Notes under the pieces: model-generated | Told to the model about the DNA's origin: nothing | The model's input: the letters and a program-made list of their open reading frames with translations, nothing else | The model's database searches: none | Program-made: the position numbers and the translations under genes | Part shown: positions 7,484-17,745 of the stretch, piece by piece | How the letters are laid out: every line of letters starts with the position of its first letter | Numbering within the stretch: the stretch's first letter is position 1 | Origin: Actinomycetes bacterium | GTDB taxonomy: Bacteria > Actinomycetota > Actinomycetes > Propionibacteriales > Propionibacteriaceae | Assembly (NCBI GenBank): GCA_023436925.1 | Contig: JAEZHJ010000065.1 | Location: forward strand, 1-18,881 | Reading direction: 5' to 3' | Length of the DNA stretch: 18,881 bases

Positions 7484-8764
7484 CTACACGTAGGGACGCG
7501 GGTTGACCCGGGTTCCGTCCTTGTAGATCTGCAGGTGCAGGTGGCAGCCGGTGGAGAGCCCGGTGGTGCCGACGTAGCCGACGACCTGGCCCTGCTTCAC
7601 CTTCTGGCCGACCTTGACGATGACCTTCGACTGGTGGGCGTAGCCGCTGGAGATGTTCGAGCCCTTGTACTTGCCGTAGCTGATCACCGTCCAGTTGCCC
7701 AGGCCGTTGGACTGCGAGGTCCGCAGCACCTGGGTGACCTTGCCGTCCGCCATCGCGTACAGCGGGGCTCCGCAGCTGGCGCCGAAGTCCAGGCCCCAGT
7801 GCATCCGCCAGTAGTGAAGGATCGGGTGGTACCGCATCCCGAACGGGGAGCCCGGGTTCGCGTTCACCGGCCGGATGAAGCCCTTGGAGTTGACCTGCTT
7901 GTCCTTGGCAGCCGCAGCCAGGATCTTCTTGGTGATCGCGGCTTCCTGCTTCTCGAGCTTCTCGTACTCCTCGCGACTGGCTTCGAGTTCGTGCTGCGCG
8001 GTGTCGCGCAGCTTCTTGTTCTCGGCGACCAGGCGCTCGATCTCGGCCTCGCGGGCAGCGGCGTCGTCGGCCAGTTCCTTGACGGAGGCGACCTGGGCCT
8101 TGCTCTGCCGGCGCTGCTCGGCGACCTCCTCGCGGGCGGTCTCGCGGGCCTGCTTGGCGGCCTCGAGTTCGGCCTGCAGCTGCTGCAGCCGGTCCATCTC
8201 GGAGGCGGAGCTGGAGAAGATCAGCTCGGTCCACTGGACCCGGTCAGCGACCTGGCTGACGTTGGCGGAGTCGAGCAGCACGCTGAAGTCGACCAGCCGG
8301 GAGTGGCGCTGGTAGGCGGACCGCCCGACATCGCCGATCAGGCGTTCCTGCTCGGCCAGGTCGGCCTCGCCCTGGACGACTGCCGCCTCGGACTTCTCAA
8401 GTGCCGCCTCGGCCTTCTTCAGCGCCTTGGCAATTTTGGCGTCCTTTTCCCGCGCCTTTTCCAGCTTGCCCTTCACGTAGGCGAGTTCCTGGCGGGCCTT
8501 GTCGAGTTTGGACTGGGAGTCCTGCAGCGAACTCGACGCAGCCTTTACCTCGTTCTGGGCGGTGGCGATGCTCGACTTCGTCCGGGCGAGTGCCTTGCGG
8601 ACCTTGGCCCGCTGGTCCTGCAGGCTGTCGGCGGAGGCGGGAGTCGCGGCAGTGCCGGCGAACAGCCCCAGCAGCACGGCCCCGACCAGGACCAGCCGGA
8701 GCCAGGCCTGGCGGACGCGGCGGCGCGTCGGTTGCGGGTCGGTGGGGGAAGTCACCTGGCGCAC
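7484..8764 (-). CDS. coiled-coil M23 (LytM) family peptidoglycan hydrolase, FtsEX-associated
   Basis: A 426-residue exported protein. It has a cytoplasmic basic start, a signal or anchor helix (about 20-42, ending near ASADS), a long charged coiled coil (about 45-290, rich in AKxxLEKA-type repeats), and a C-terminal LytM domain (about 300-426). The zinc and catalytic residues are complete: His322 and Asp326 (HxxxD), His377 (YAH) and His408/His410 (HxH). It lies 23 nt after ftsX. This arrangement matches the FtsEX-controlled hydrolases or activators EnvC and PcsB; mycobacteria use an NlpC/P60 enzyme (RipC) in the same role. Unlike E. coli EnvC, which lacks its zinc site and only activates amidases, this protein could cut cross-links itself. 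The GTG at 8764 has GGAG six bases upstream. Confidence 0.9.
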   Translation of the reverse strand: MRQVTSPTDPQPTRRRVRQAWLRLVLVGAVLLGLFAGTAATPASADSLQDQRAKVRKALARTKSSIATAQNEVKAASSSLQDSQSKLDKARQELAYVKGKLEKAREKDAKIAKALKKAEAALEKSEAAVVQGEADLAEQERLIGDVGRSAYQRHSRLVDFSVLLDSANVSQVADRVQWTELIFSSSASEMDRLQQLQAELEAAKQARETAREEVAEQRRQSKAQVASVKELADDAAAREAEIERLVAENKKLRDTAQHELEASREEYEKLEKQEAAITKKILAAAAKDKQVNSKGFIRPVNANPGSPFGMRYHPILHYWRMHWGLDFGASCGAPLYAMADGKVTQVLRTSQSNGLGNWTVISYGKYKGSNISSGYAHQSKVIVKVGQKVKQGQVVGYVGTTGLSTGCHLHLQIYKDGTRVNPRPYV

Positions 8765-8787
8765 TGTCTACTCCAATTCGATTCGAC

Positions 8788-9693
8788 TCATACTCGAAGG
8801 AACCTGCGAGTGGCGATCAACGTCGGGATAATAGATAGCACGACCCCGAGGAGCACAAGGCTTGCCATGGCAAACCCCACGTGTTCCCAGCCGATCCAAG
8901 CGGTGATTGTCTTAATCTCAACTTTAGCTTTGCCGATGATCACGAACTCCTGGATGGCGGCCAGCGACAGGCAGGCCAGGGCGGCGCCGACCAGGGCGGC
9001 GAGCAGGGACTCGAGCAGGAACGGCAGCATGATGTACCAGTTCGAGGCCCCGACCAGTCGCATGATCCCGATCTCGCGGCGGCGCGAGAACGCGGCCATG
9101 CGGATCGTGTTGCCGATCTGGAGCGCGGCGGCGATCAGCAGCAGGGCACTCGCCCCAACCGTCGCCCACCGGGCCATGTTGAGCCAGGCGAAGAGCGGGT
9201 CGAGGATCTCGCGCAGATCGCGCACCGCCTGCACCCCCGGCATTCCCGACACCATTGAGACGACGCCCTGGTATTCCTCGGGATTCACCAGTTTCACGCG
9301 GAAGGAATCCTGCATCATGTCCTGGTTCATTGTTTCCAGGATGGGATCGTCGGCGAATACCTTCTGGAATTCTGCCCAGGCCTCGGCCTTGCTCTCGTAG
9401 AAGACCTCGCGCACCTCGGGGTTGTCGCGCAGCGCGGTGGCGATGGCGTCCCGTTCGGCGTCGGTCGCCGCCATGCCGGGTTCGCAGTTGCCGCCGCGGG
9501 AGTCCTCCACGCACAGGAAGACGCTGATCTCGATGCGGTCGTACCAGTTGCCCTTCAGCAGGTCGACCTGCTGGGTGACCAGCAGCCCGGCGCCGAACAG
9601 CGTGAGCGACACCCACATCGTCACGATGACCGCGAGGTTCATCGACGCGTTCCGGCGCAGCCCGGACCACGTCTCGCGCAGTGTGTGCCGCAT
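8788..9693 (-). CDS. ftsX: cell division ABC transporter permease FtsX
   Basis: The membrane half of FtsEX, which passes ATP-driven movement to a periplasmic or extracellular murein hydrolase at the division site. It has 301 residues with the FtsX layout: a cytoplasmic N-terminus (MRHTLRETWSGLRRN), a first helix at about 21-43, a large extracytoplasmic loop (about 44-172) containing a Cys pair (CVEDSRGGNC), and three more helices near 174-196, 217-245 and 271-296. The motif RREIGIMRLVGASNWYI in the cytoplasmic loop is the conserved FtsX domain. The ATG at 9691-9693 has a GGAGG-type site. It follows ftsE after 27 nt and precedes the M23 hydrolase by 23 nt, so the three are one operon. Confidence 0.96.
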   Translation of the reverse strand: MRHTLRETWSGLRRNASMNLAVIVTMWVSLTLFGAGLLVTQQVDLLKGNWYDRIEISVFLCVEDSRGGNCEPGMAATDAERDAIATALRDNPEVREVFYESKAEAWAEFQKVFADDPILETMNQDMMQDSFRVKLVNPEEYQGVVSMVSGMPGVQAVRDLREILDPLFAWLNMARWATVGASALLLIAAALQIGNTIRMAAFSRRREIGIMRLVGASNWYIMLPFLLESLLAALVGAALACLSLAAIQEFVIIGKAKVEIKTITAWIGWEHVGFAMASLVLLGVVLSIIPTLIATRRFLRV

Positions 9694-9720
9694 CAGGCAG
9701 CCCCTCCTCGTGGGCGCGGC

Positions 9721-10407
9721 TCACTGGTAGCCATAGACGCCCTTTGTCTGGTCGCGTACCACCTCGCCGGCGACGAGTTCGATGACCCGCTTGCGCATCT
9801 GGTCGACGATGGTGGCGTCATGGGTGGCCATGATCACGGTGGTGTCGGCCTTGTTGATCCGGTCGAGGAGCTTCATGATCCCGACGCTGGTCGCCGGGTC
9901 GAGGTTGCCGGTCGGCTCGTCGGCGATCAGGATCGCCGGCCGGTTGACGAAGGCGCGGGCGATCGCCACCCGCTGCTGTTCGCCGCCTGAGAGTTCCTCA
10001 GGCAACCGGTCGCCCTTGCCCTCCAGCCCGACCAGCTCGAGGGTCTCGGGAACCACCTTGCGGATGAGTGCGGACGGTTTGCCGATCACCTGCAGCGCGA
10101 AGGCCACGTTCTCGCTGACGGTCTTGCCGGGCAGCAGGCGGAAGTCCTGGAAGACGGTCCCGATCTCGCGCCGCAGCGCCGGCACCTTCCAGCTGCGCAG
10201 CCGGGTGAGGTCCTTGCCGGCGACATAGAGCCGGCCGGTGCTGGGCAGGTACTCCCGCAGGATGAGCCGCAGGAAGGTCGACTTCCCGGAGCCGGACGCG
10301 CCGACCAGAAAGGCGAACTCGCCCTTCTGGATCTCCACGTCCACGTTCTGCAGCGCGGGGCGGGTCTGGCCCTGGTACGTCTTGGAGACGCCTTCGAATC
10401 TGATCAC
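9721..10407 (-). CDS. ftsE: cell division ABC transporter ATP-binding protein FtsE
   Basis: The 228-residue ATPase of the FtsEX complex at the inner face of the membrane. Walker A is GASGSGKST (36-44), the Q-loop Gln87 lies in VFQDFRLLP, the signature LSGGEQQR spans 139-146, Walker B ends in Asp163-Glu164, and the H-loop is His196. The MIRFEGVSKTY start is standard for FtsE, which supports the GTG at 10407, but I see no Shine-Dalgarno site and no TAnnnT element at leaderless spacing in front of it. It lies about 150 nt after prfB on the same strand; that gap contains only a weak CTGAG/CTCAG hairpin (10447-10461), so co-transcription with prfB is possible. ftsX follows after 27 nt. Confidence 0.96.
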   Translation of the reverse strand: MIRFEGVSKTYQGQTRPALQNVDVEIQKGEFAFLVGASGSGKSTFLRLILREYLPSTGRLYVAGKDLTRLRSWKVPALRREIGTVFQDFRLLPGKTVSENVAFALQVIGKPSALIRKVVPETLELVGLEGKGDRLPEELSGGEQQRVAIARAFVNRPAILIADEPTGNLDPATSVGIMKLLDRINKADTTVIMATHDATIVDQMRKRVIELVAGEVVRDQTKGVYGYQ

Positions 10408-10555
10408 GGTTCAGAGCCGGCCGGGATGGACGATGGGGAAGCTTTCCTGAGGATCTCTCAGACCGACCTTGCCTTGGCAGTGTATGCGTCGCCCGGGAGC
10501 CGAGCCAGCCGCCACGCGGACCGGCCGGCCCGCGGGAAACCGGGGGAACGGTCGC

Positions 10556-11665
10556 TCAGCGATCGCCCTGCTGGCGGCGCCAGCGGATTCCCGCGTCGAT
10601 GAAACCGTCGATGTCGCCGTCGAAAACGGCATCGGGGTTGCCGACCTCGTGCTCGGTGCGAAGGTCCTTGACCATCTGGTACGGGTGCAGCACGTAGGAG
10701 CGCATCTGGGCACCCCAGGAGTTGCCCGCGTCGCCCTTGAGGCCGCGCATCTCGGCCTCCTTCTCGGCCCGGGCACGTTCCAGCAGGCGTGACTGGAGCA
10801 CCTTCATGCCCGCCACCTTGTTCTGCAGCTGCGACTTCTCGTTCTGCATGGAGACCACGATCCCGGTCGGGATGTGGGTCAGCCGGACGGCGGAGTCCGT
10901 GGTGTTCACGCTCTGCCCGCCCGGACCGGAGGACCGGAAGACATCGACCCGCAGGTCGGACTCGGGGATGTCGATGTGGTCGATCTCCTCGGTGACCGGG
11001 AACACGTCGACCCCGGCGAAGGAGGTCTGACGACGGCCCTGGTTGTCGAAGGGCGAGATCCGCACCAGCCGGTGGGTGCCCTGCTCGACCGATAGCATGC
11101 CGTAGGCGAACGGCTCCTTCACGGTGAAGGTGGCCGACTTGATGCCCGCCTCCTCTGCCTCGGAGGTCTCGTACACCTCGGTGGCGTAGCCGTGCCGCTC
11201 CGCCCATCGCAGGTACATCCGCAGCAGCATGGCCGCGAAGTCGGCGGCGTCCACTCCCCCGGCCTCCGAGCGGATGGTGACCAGCGCCTCCCGCTGGTCG
11301 TACTCACCCGAGAGCAGGGTGCGGGTCTCCAGGGCGTCGATGTCGGCGCGGAGGCCGCGCAACTCCTTGTGGGCCTCGGCCAGGGTGTCGGCGTCGTTCT
11401 CCTCCTGGGCGAGCTCGACCAGGACGCCGATGTCCTCGATCCGGCCGCGCAGTTTGGTGAGCCGGTCCACCTCGGACTGCAGCCGGGACAGCCTGGAGGT
11501 GATGCGCTGGGCATTCTCCTGGTCGTCCCACAGGTCGGGGGCGGAGACCTGCTCGGACAGCTCGGCGATCTCGGCCCGCTTCGCAGCGGGGTCGAGCACG
11601 GCCTCGATCGACGTCAGGGTGCGTTCGAGTTCGGCCAGGTCGGCCTGCAGGTCAGCGGCGGTCAC
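10556..11665 (-). CDS. prfB: peptide chain release factor 2
   Basis: RF2 recognises UAA and UGA and triggers release of the finished peptide. It has 369 residues: a helical N-terminal domain, the stop-codon recognition tripeptide SPF at 204-206 (diagnostic of RF2 rather than RF1), and the catalytic GGQ at 249-251 in SSGPGGQSVN. The reading frame is continuous from start to stop, so there is no programmed +1 frameshift near codon 25 of the kind that autoregulates E. coli prfB. The GTG at 11665 has no Shine-Dalgarno site but a TAnnnT hexamer lies 8 nt upstream, so the mRNA is probably leaderless. ftsE follows downstream, a common actinobacterial order. Confidence 0.97.
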   Translation of the reverse strand: MTAADLQADLAELERTLTSIEAVLDPAAKRAEIAELSEQVSAPDLWDDQENAQRITSRLSRLQSEVDRLTKLRGRIEDIGVLVELAQEENDADTLAEAHKELRGLRADIDALETRTLLSGEYDQREALVTIRSEAGGVDAADFAAMLLRMYLRWAERHGYATEVYETSEAEEAGIKSATFTVKEPFAYGMLSVEQGTHRLVRISPFDNQGRRQTSFAGVDVFPVTEEIDHIDIPESDLRVDVFRSSGPGGQSVNTTDSAVRLTHIPTGIVVSMQNEKSQLQNKVAGMKVLQSRLLERARAEKEAEMRGLKGDAGNSWGAQMRSYVLHPYQMVKDLRTEHEVGNPDAVFDGDIDGFIDAGIRWRRQQGDR

Positions 11666-11673
11666 GAGGGGTC

Positions 11674-11679
11674 AGTCTA
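11674..11679 (-). promoter_or_regulatory. putative -10 element of prfB
   Basis: TAGACT on the minus strand fits TAnnnT and ends eight nucleotides before the GTG of prfB, which has no ribosome-binding site. The spacing predicts that transcription begins on the start codon. No convincing -35 is visible at 16-18 nt. Confidence 0.5.
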
Positions 11680-11725
11680 CCGTCCGGGCAGGCGCCGGCG
11701 ACCAGCGGTGCGCAGCGGTCCGCGC

Positions 11726-12370
11726 TCAGTTGGCGACGTGGAAGCGCCGCCGCCGGTGGCCCGGCTGCTCGATCTCGTCGAGCACCGCCAGAGCGAGGTC
11801 GGCGGCCGAGATGTGCGAGCGTCCGTCCGGCCCGGTGAGCAGGACGTCGTCGCTGACCCGGTAGGTCCCGGTCTTCTCCCCCGGCACCCAGGCCCCGAAC
11901 TCGGCGGCCGGGCTGACGTAGAACCAGTCGACCGACTCCGGGGTCTCGCGCAGCACCTCGAGCTTGCGGACGCCGAGCTCTGCCTCGGCCCGGACCTCGG
12001 GTGACGGCGGGCTGGCCTCCAGCAGGCGCGGCCCGTCCGGCGCCACCAGCATGGACGACACCCCGCCGACCACCCCGAACCGGAACCCGTCCCGCTCGGC
12101 CAGTGCCAGCAGCCGGTCGAACACCCGCTCCACCTTGCCGGCCATGTCGCCGCGGGGCGAGAGCGCCTCGATCACCACGTGCTGGCCGTCCACGGCCTGC
12201 TCGAGGAAGGTCTCCTGCAGCACCGAACCCGTCAGGTAGGTCACCCCGGGCACCGGCTCCGCCGGCGGCTTGCGGCTCACGGCGGTCACCTCGTGCCCGC
12301 GCCGGGCCGCCTCGGCGACGATCGCGGCGCCGGCATACCCGGTGCCACCCAGAACACACACCCTGGCCAT
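11726..12370 (-). CDS. NAD(P)-binding oxidoreductase, NmrA/atypical SDR type
   Basis: A 214-residue cytoplasmic Rossmann-fold protein. The N-terminal dinucleotide-binding loop is VLGGTGYAGAAIV (GxxGxxG, about 5-17), and the beta2 end AVSRKP carries a basic residue typical of NADP binding. A DWFYVSPAAEFG segment and a C-terminal HISAADLALAVLDEIE helix are typical of the NmrA-like, YwnB-like short family. The classic SDR YxxxK pair is not evident, so it may bind the cofactor as a redox sensor or act as an isomerase or reductase on an unknown substrate. The ATG at 12370 follows AAGGAGG. The gene lies between an unrelated secreted protein and prfB and shows no clear operon partner. Confidence 0.85.
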   Translation of the reverse strand: MARVCVLGGTGYAGAAIVAEAARRGHEVTAVSRKPPAEPVPGVTYLTGSVLQETFLEQAVDGQHVVIEALSPRGDMAGKVERVFDRLLALAERDGFRFGVVGGVSSMLVAPDGPRLLEASPPSPEVRAEAELGVRKLEVLRETPESVDWFYVSPAAEFGAWVPGEKTGTYRVSDDVLLTGPDGRSHISAADLALAVLDEIEQPGHRRRRFHVAN

Positions 12371-12399
12371 CTCGGCCTCCTTCGACAGGTTGCTTGTGA

Positions 12400-12437
12400 C
12401 CAGTGCAATCCGGTGATCCGGGCAGGTATTCCACTGG
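12400..12437. other. nested inverted repeat upstream of the NmrA-like gene
   Basis: CCAGTG (12400-12405) and CACTGG (12432-12437) enclose a second small stem, CCGG-TGAT-CCGG (12410-12421). It sits 30 nt before the start of the oxidoreductase gene and about 85 nt after the end of the secreted-protein gene. It could be a leader structure, an operator or a weak terminator. Nothing in the sequence decides between these. Confidence 0.25.
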
Positions 12438-12523
12438 CTCCCCCTGGCGGCAGCAGGCGGGTCGCGGACGCTGTCGACTCCATGTGGTTCCGGTCAGCCG
12501 CGCGGCCCCGGGACGGCGTGGGC

Positions 12524-13204
12524 CTAGCGCTCCTGGATGTCCGCGGAAGCGGGACACTCACCGAGCACGCCGAAGTAGCACACCGCCTCATGAGTGACAG
12601 CGGGGCGGGCGTCGTTGTTGGAGACCTGGCGAGGCTCCATCTCCGGGATCGAGCGGAGGTAGTCGCCGCCGTCCGCAATCACGACAGCACCGGGTTCGTC
12701 CAGCCCCTCCATCACGTCGAGCTCCTGCTGGTAGCCGTCGCATCGGAGTTGGGCGACCTCCGTGAGGGGCGCGCCGGTGCACTCCCTCTCGTACTCGATG
12801 ACCGCGGCCTCGAAGCAGTCCGACCACTCCTGCCCGCCCAGGCACAGCGGTTCCTCATAATCTGCGCCGGCCGCAGTGTTGGTGCAGGTGAGCGGCGTCA
12901 CCACTGACGGATCCGAGACCAGCCCCGGTGTGGTCGCCCGCTCGCTCCACAACTCCTCGATCGGGAGGAAGCCGAAGCAGATCATCCACCGGCCGGTGTA
13001 GTACAACTCGGTCCGGAAGGTTTCGGGCTGTGCGGGGACGTCGATCGCACTCCAGCGCTGCGCGGTCGCTACCGCGAGCGCCAGGGTCGCTCCAGAGACG
13101 GCAACCACGGCCGCGATGACCGCCATCGCGAGGCGAGCAGGACTGCGACGTGACCGCCGGCCGGCCCGCGCGTCCACCTCGGGCGTGCCGGGTCCGCTCT
13201 GCAT
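12524..13204 (-). CDS. hypothetical membrane-anchored or secreted protein with eight cysteines
   Basis: I do not recognise a family. The 226-residue protein starts with a basic cytoplasmic segment (residues 1-24, RRSRRSPAR), then one hydrophobic helix (about 25-48, LAMAVIAAVVAVSGATLALAVA), then about 175 extracytoplasmic residues that are acidic and contain all eight cysteines (in MICF, LTCT, PLCL, SDCF, RECT, LRCD, AVCY and GECP). An even number of exported cysteines suggests disulfide bonds. The helix could be an anchor or an uncleaved signal. The ATG at 13204 is chosen because TACATT lies 6 nt upstream and further extension would run through the tRNA-Val gene. No neighbour hints at function. 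Codon use looks like the rest of the window. Confidence 0.75.
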   Translation of the reverse strand: MQSGPGTPEVDARAGRRSRRSPARLAMAVIAAVVAVSGATLALAVATAQRWSAIDVPAQPETFRTELYYTGRWMICFGFLPIEELWSERATTPGLVSDPSVVTPLTCTNTAAGADYEEPLCLGGQEWSDCFEAAVIEYERECTGAPLTEVAQLRCDGYQQELDVMEGLDEPGAVVIADGGDYLRSIPEMEPRQVSNNDARPAVTHEAVCYFGVLGECPASADIQER

Positions 13205-13210
13205 GGCCTG

Positions 13211-13216
13211 AATGTA
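13211..13216 (-). promoter_or_regulatory. putative -10 element of the cysteine-rich protein gene
   Basis: TACATT on the minus strand fits the TAnnnT -10 pattern and ends six nucleotides before the ATG at 13204. There is no clear Shine-Dalgarno site, so this is another candidate leaderless start. It lies between the gene and the tRNA-Val 3' end, so the protein gene probably has its own promoter. Confidence 0.45.
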
Positions 13217-13268
13217 GCGGCGCCGACCCCGGGTGCGGAGCCGTTTACGTACCTTCCGGTATCGCCGG

Positions 13269-13342
13269 TGGGCGCAGAGGGACTCGAACCCCCGGCCTAT
13301 TCCTTGTAAGGGAATTGCTCTAACCAACTGAGCTATGCGCCC
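13269..13342 (-). tRNA. tRNA-Val (anticodon UAC)
   Basis: The 74-nt cloverleaf is complete: acceptor GGGCGCA/TGCGCCC, D-arm GCTC/GAGC, anticodon stem ATTCC/GGAAT around the loop CTTACAA (anticodon TAC, reading GUA and probably other GUN codons), T-arm GGGGG/CCCTC with TTCGAGT, and discriminator A at 13269. CCA is not encoded (the genome reads CCG). Confidence 0.95.
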
Positions 13343-13420
13343 CGGCGGCCCGCGGGCCGCGGCGACCATTGTGGCAGTCGCGGGCGCGTAATCACGCATT
13401 CGGGGCTGAGCGCTCGCAGT

Positions 13421-13457
13421 CCGGGACCGGCCGGGTTCCCGCGTGGCGGCCGTCCGG
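13421..13457 (-). terminator. GC-rich hairpin after the phosphatase gene
   Basis: CCGGACGGCCG pairs with CGGCCGGTCCCGG on the minus strand with two small bulges and a 13-nt loop. It begins eight nucleotides past the phosphatase stop codon. There is no U-run, so it may act as a weak terminator or an mRNA 3' stabiliser. Confidence 0.4.
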
Positions 13458-13464
13458 GGCTGGC

Positions 13465-14445
13465 TCAGTCGTCGCGCAACTTGTCGCGCAGCGAGGCCAC
13501 GGTCGACTTCGACAATCCCAGGCCCTTGGTGAGGAAGGTGTCGAGGTCGCCGTAGCGGCGGTCGAGTTCCTTCAACGATGCGTTCAGGTAGGCGTCGTCA
13601 ACGATGTACAGCCGGCGGTCGATCTTGGCCGCCTTGGTGCCGCTGGCCTTGCGCACCTTGTTGTACCGCGCCGTGATCGCGTCCTGGCGCAACTGGTTGG
13701 ACAGCAGGTACTCCCGCATCACGTCGGACCTGGACGCGCCCGCGGTCAGCTGAAGCACGGCGGCGATCCAGCCGGTGCGGTCCTTGCCCTCCGAGCAGTG
13801 GATGATCACCGGGCCCTTGGCCTTGGCGATCACCTTGAGCACGCTCGCGGTGCGCTTGCGCTGGCCGGAGTCGGTCACGAACTGCCGGTACATCTTCTTG
13901 CGGGCGGCGATCGCCTTGGCCTCACTGGAGTAGCGCGGGCTGCCAGTCGAGTACACCCCGAAGATGTTGATGTGGCGGTACTTCGCCCCCGTGATCGACG
14001 GGTCCGGACTGCGCCGTTTCACCTGAGTGGTCCGCAGGTCGACGATGTCGGTGATCCCGGCTCTGACCAGTTCCTTGCCGTCGGCCTTGGTCAGGTCCTT
14101 CAGCCTGCCGGAGCGGTAGACCACGCCGCGGGCCATGGTCGCGCCGCCCGAGAGTTTCAGCGAGGTCTTCCAGCCGGCGGCGTCCCGGAAGTTGAGGACG
14201 CCCTTGAGCCGCGGTGCCCGAACGGACTGCGCGGCGGCGGTGGCGGACGGACTGGCGGTCGGCGCGGGTGAGGACGTCGCGGAGGCGACGACGCTGGGCG
14301 TGCTGGGTGCGGGCGCCGGCGCGATGGCGGGAGTCGGCTCCAGCGGTGCCCCGACCGGGGCGGCGACCCCGGCACAGCCGGTGAGTACCCCGGCCGCAAC
14401 CACCGCCAGCAGGCGCTGGGCAGTTGTGCGGCCGGGAGAGGTCAT
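13465..14445 (-). CDS. tyrosine-protein phosphatase lipoprotein (Y_phosphatase3 type)
   Basis: A 326-residue exported phosphatase. The signal peptide ends in the lipobox LTGC, so Cys24 should be lipidated and the protein anchored on the outer face of the membrane. A Pro/Ala/Ser/Thr-rich linker (about 28-80) precedes the catalytic domain, which opens with GVLNFRDAAG and carries the P-loop HCSEGKDRTGW with nucleophile Cys217 and Arg223. The family removes phosphate from phosphotyrosine, and some members act on phosphoinositides or other phosphoesters. The ATG at 14445 overlaps the stop codon of the DUF3052 gene (ATGA), which indicates translational coupling. A longer frame upstream is only overlap with that gene. 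A GC-rich hairpin follows. The physiological substrate is unknown. Confidence 0.9.
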   Translation of the reverse strand: MTSPGRTTAQRLLAVVAAGVLTGCAGVAAPVGAPLEPTPAIAPAPAPSTPSVVASATSSPAPTASPSATAAAQSVRAPRLKGVLNFRDAAGWKTSLKLSGGATMARGVVYRSGRLKDLTKADGKELVRAGITDIVDLRTTQVKRRSPDPSITGAKYRHINIFGVYSTGSPRYSSEAKAIAARKKMYRQFVTDSGQRKRTASVLKVIAKAKGPVIIHCSEGKDRTGWIAAVLQLTAGASRSDVMREYLLSNQLRQDAITARYNKVRKASGTKAAKIDRRLYIVDDAYLNASLKELDRRYGDLDTFLTKGLGLSKSTVASLRDKLRDD

Positions 14446-14858
14446 CGCCTGATGCCCTTGGGTCGGACCAGTTTGTGGGCCTGCCAGCGCGACGAGACCG
14501 AAGCGGGATTCGCCAGGGACAGGCCCGCGGTGAGGGCGGCTTCGGCGAGGTCTGTCGGGTCGACGTAACCGGGCTGACCCACCTTGGGGGTGAGCAGCCA
14601 GATGACCCCGTTGGCCGTCAGGTCGGTGAGGGCGTCGACCAGGCCGTCGGCCAGGTCTCCGTCCTCGGATCGCCACCACAGCAGGACGACGTCGACAGCT
14701 TCCAGAGCCTCGTACACGAACTCCTCGCCGGTGACGTCCATGATGTCGTCGCGCAGATCCTCGTCGACATCAGAGTCCCAGCCGAGCTCCTGCACGGCCA
14801 CGCCCTTGTCCAGGCCCATGGCCACGGCTCGAGTGCTTGAACCGGGCGCGGTGCTCAC
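14442..14858 (-). CDS. DUF3052 domain-containing protein
   Basis: A 138-residue cytoplasmic protein of an actinobacterial family without known function. The whole length fits: VQELGWDSDVDEDLRDDI near residue 25, the central VDVVLLWWRSEDGDLADGLVDAL divided by an acidic turn, then GVIWLLTPKVGQPGYVDPTDLAEAA, and a basic end. The GTG at 14858 is favoured because GGAGGGG lies upstream at normal spacing and family members have a short variable N-terminus. It sits 70 nt after aceE on the same strand, beyond a hairpin, and overlaps the phosphatase gene by four bases. From memory, the family is found beside aceE in other actinobacteria too, which suggests a link to central carbon metabolism that remains undefined. 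Confidence 0.9.
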   Translation of the reverse strand: MSTAPGSSTRAVAMGLDKGVAVQELGWDSDVDEDLRDDIMDVTGEEFVYEALEAVDVVLLWWRSEDGDLADGLVDALTDLTANGVIWLLTPKVGQPGYVDPTDLAEAALTAGLSLANPASVSSRWQAHKLVRPKGIRR

Positions 14859-14902
14859 GCCTAACCCCTCCCCTCCTGGCTGACTATGGCTGAAGCCTAG
14901 CC

Positions 14903-14928
14903 AGTCCTTGGCATCACAACCAAGGGAC

Positions 14929-14929
<1 letters not shown>
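14903..14929 (-). terminator. hairpin at the aceE stop codon
   Basis: AGTCCCTTGG pairs with CCAAGGACT (one bulged C) around an 8-nt loop, beginning right after the aceE TGA on the minus strand. Only a short, mixed sequence follows, without a U-run, so partial termination or mRNA 3'-end protection between aceE and the DUF3052 gene is more likely than full termination. Confidence 0.5.
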
Positions 14930-17691
<2,762 letters not shown>

Positions 17692-17745
17692 AGCCTTCCC
17701 TTCCTTCATTGCGGGGAGGCCCGGATCGCGGGCCGCCAACCATGC

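Noticed and set aside
10447..10461. CTGAG-GATCT-CTCAG hairpin between prfB and ftsE as a terminator
   Set aside because: A five-base stem without a U-run is too weak to support a terminator call.
11652..12557. A 301-codon minus-strand frame over the NmrA-like gene
   Set aside because: It is an Arg/Gly/Ala-rich alternate frame without a domain; the frame with the GGTGYAG nucleotide-binding motif is the real one.
12524..13399. Longer frame of the cysteine-rich protein through the tRNA-Val gene
   Set aside because: A coding start upstream would have to cross a complete tRNA; the ATG at 13204 with a -10 element just before it is more credible.
13465..14679. Longer start for the phosphatase within DUF3052
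   Set aside because: The lipoprotein signal peptide begins at the ATG at 14445, and the extension is an out-of-frame reading of the DUF3052 gene.
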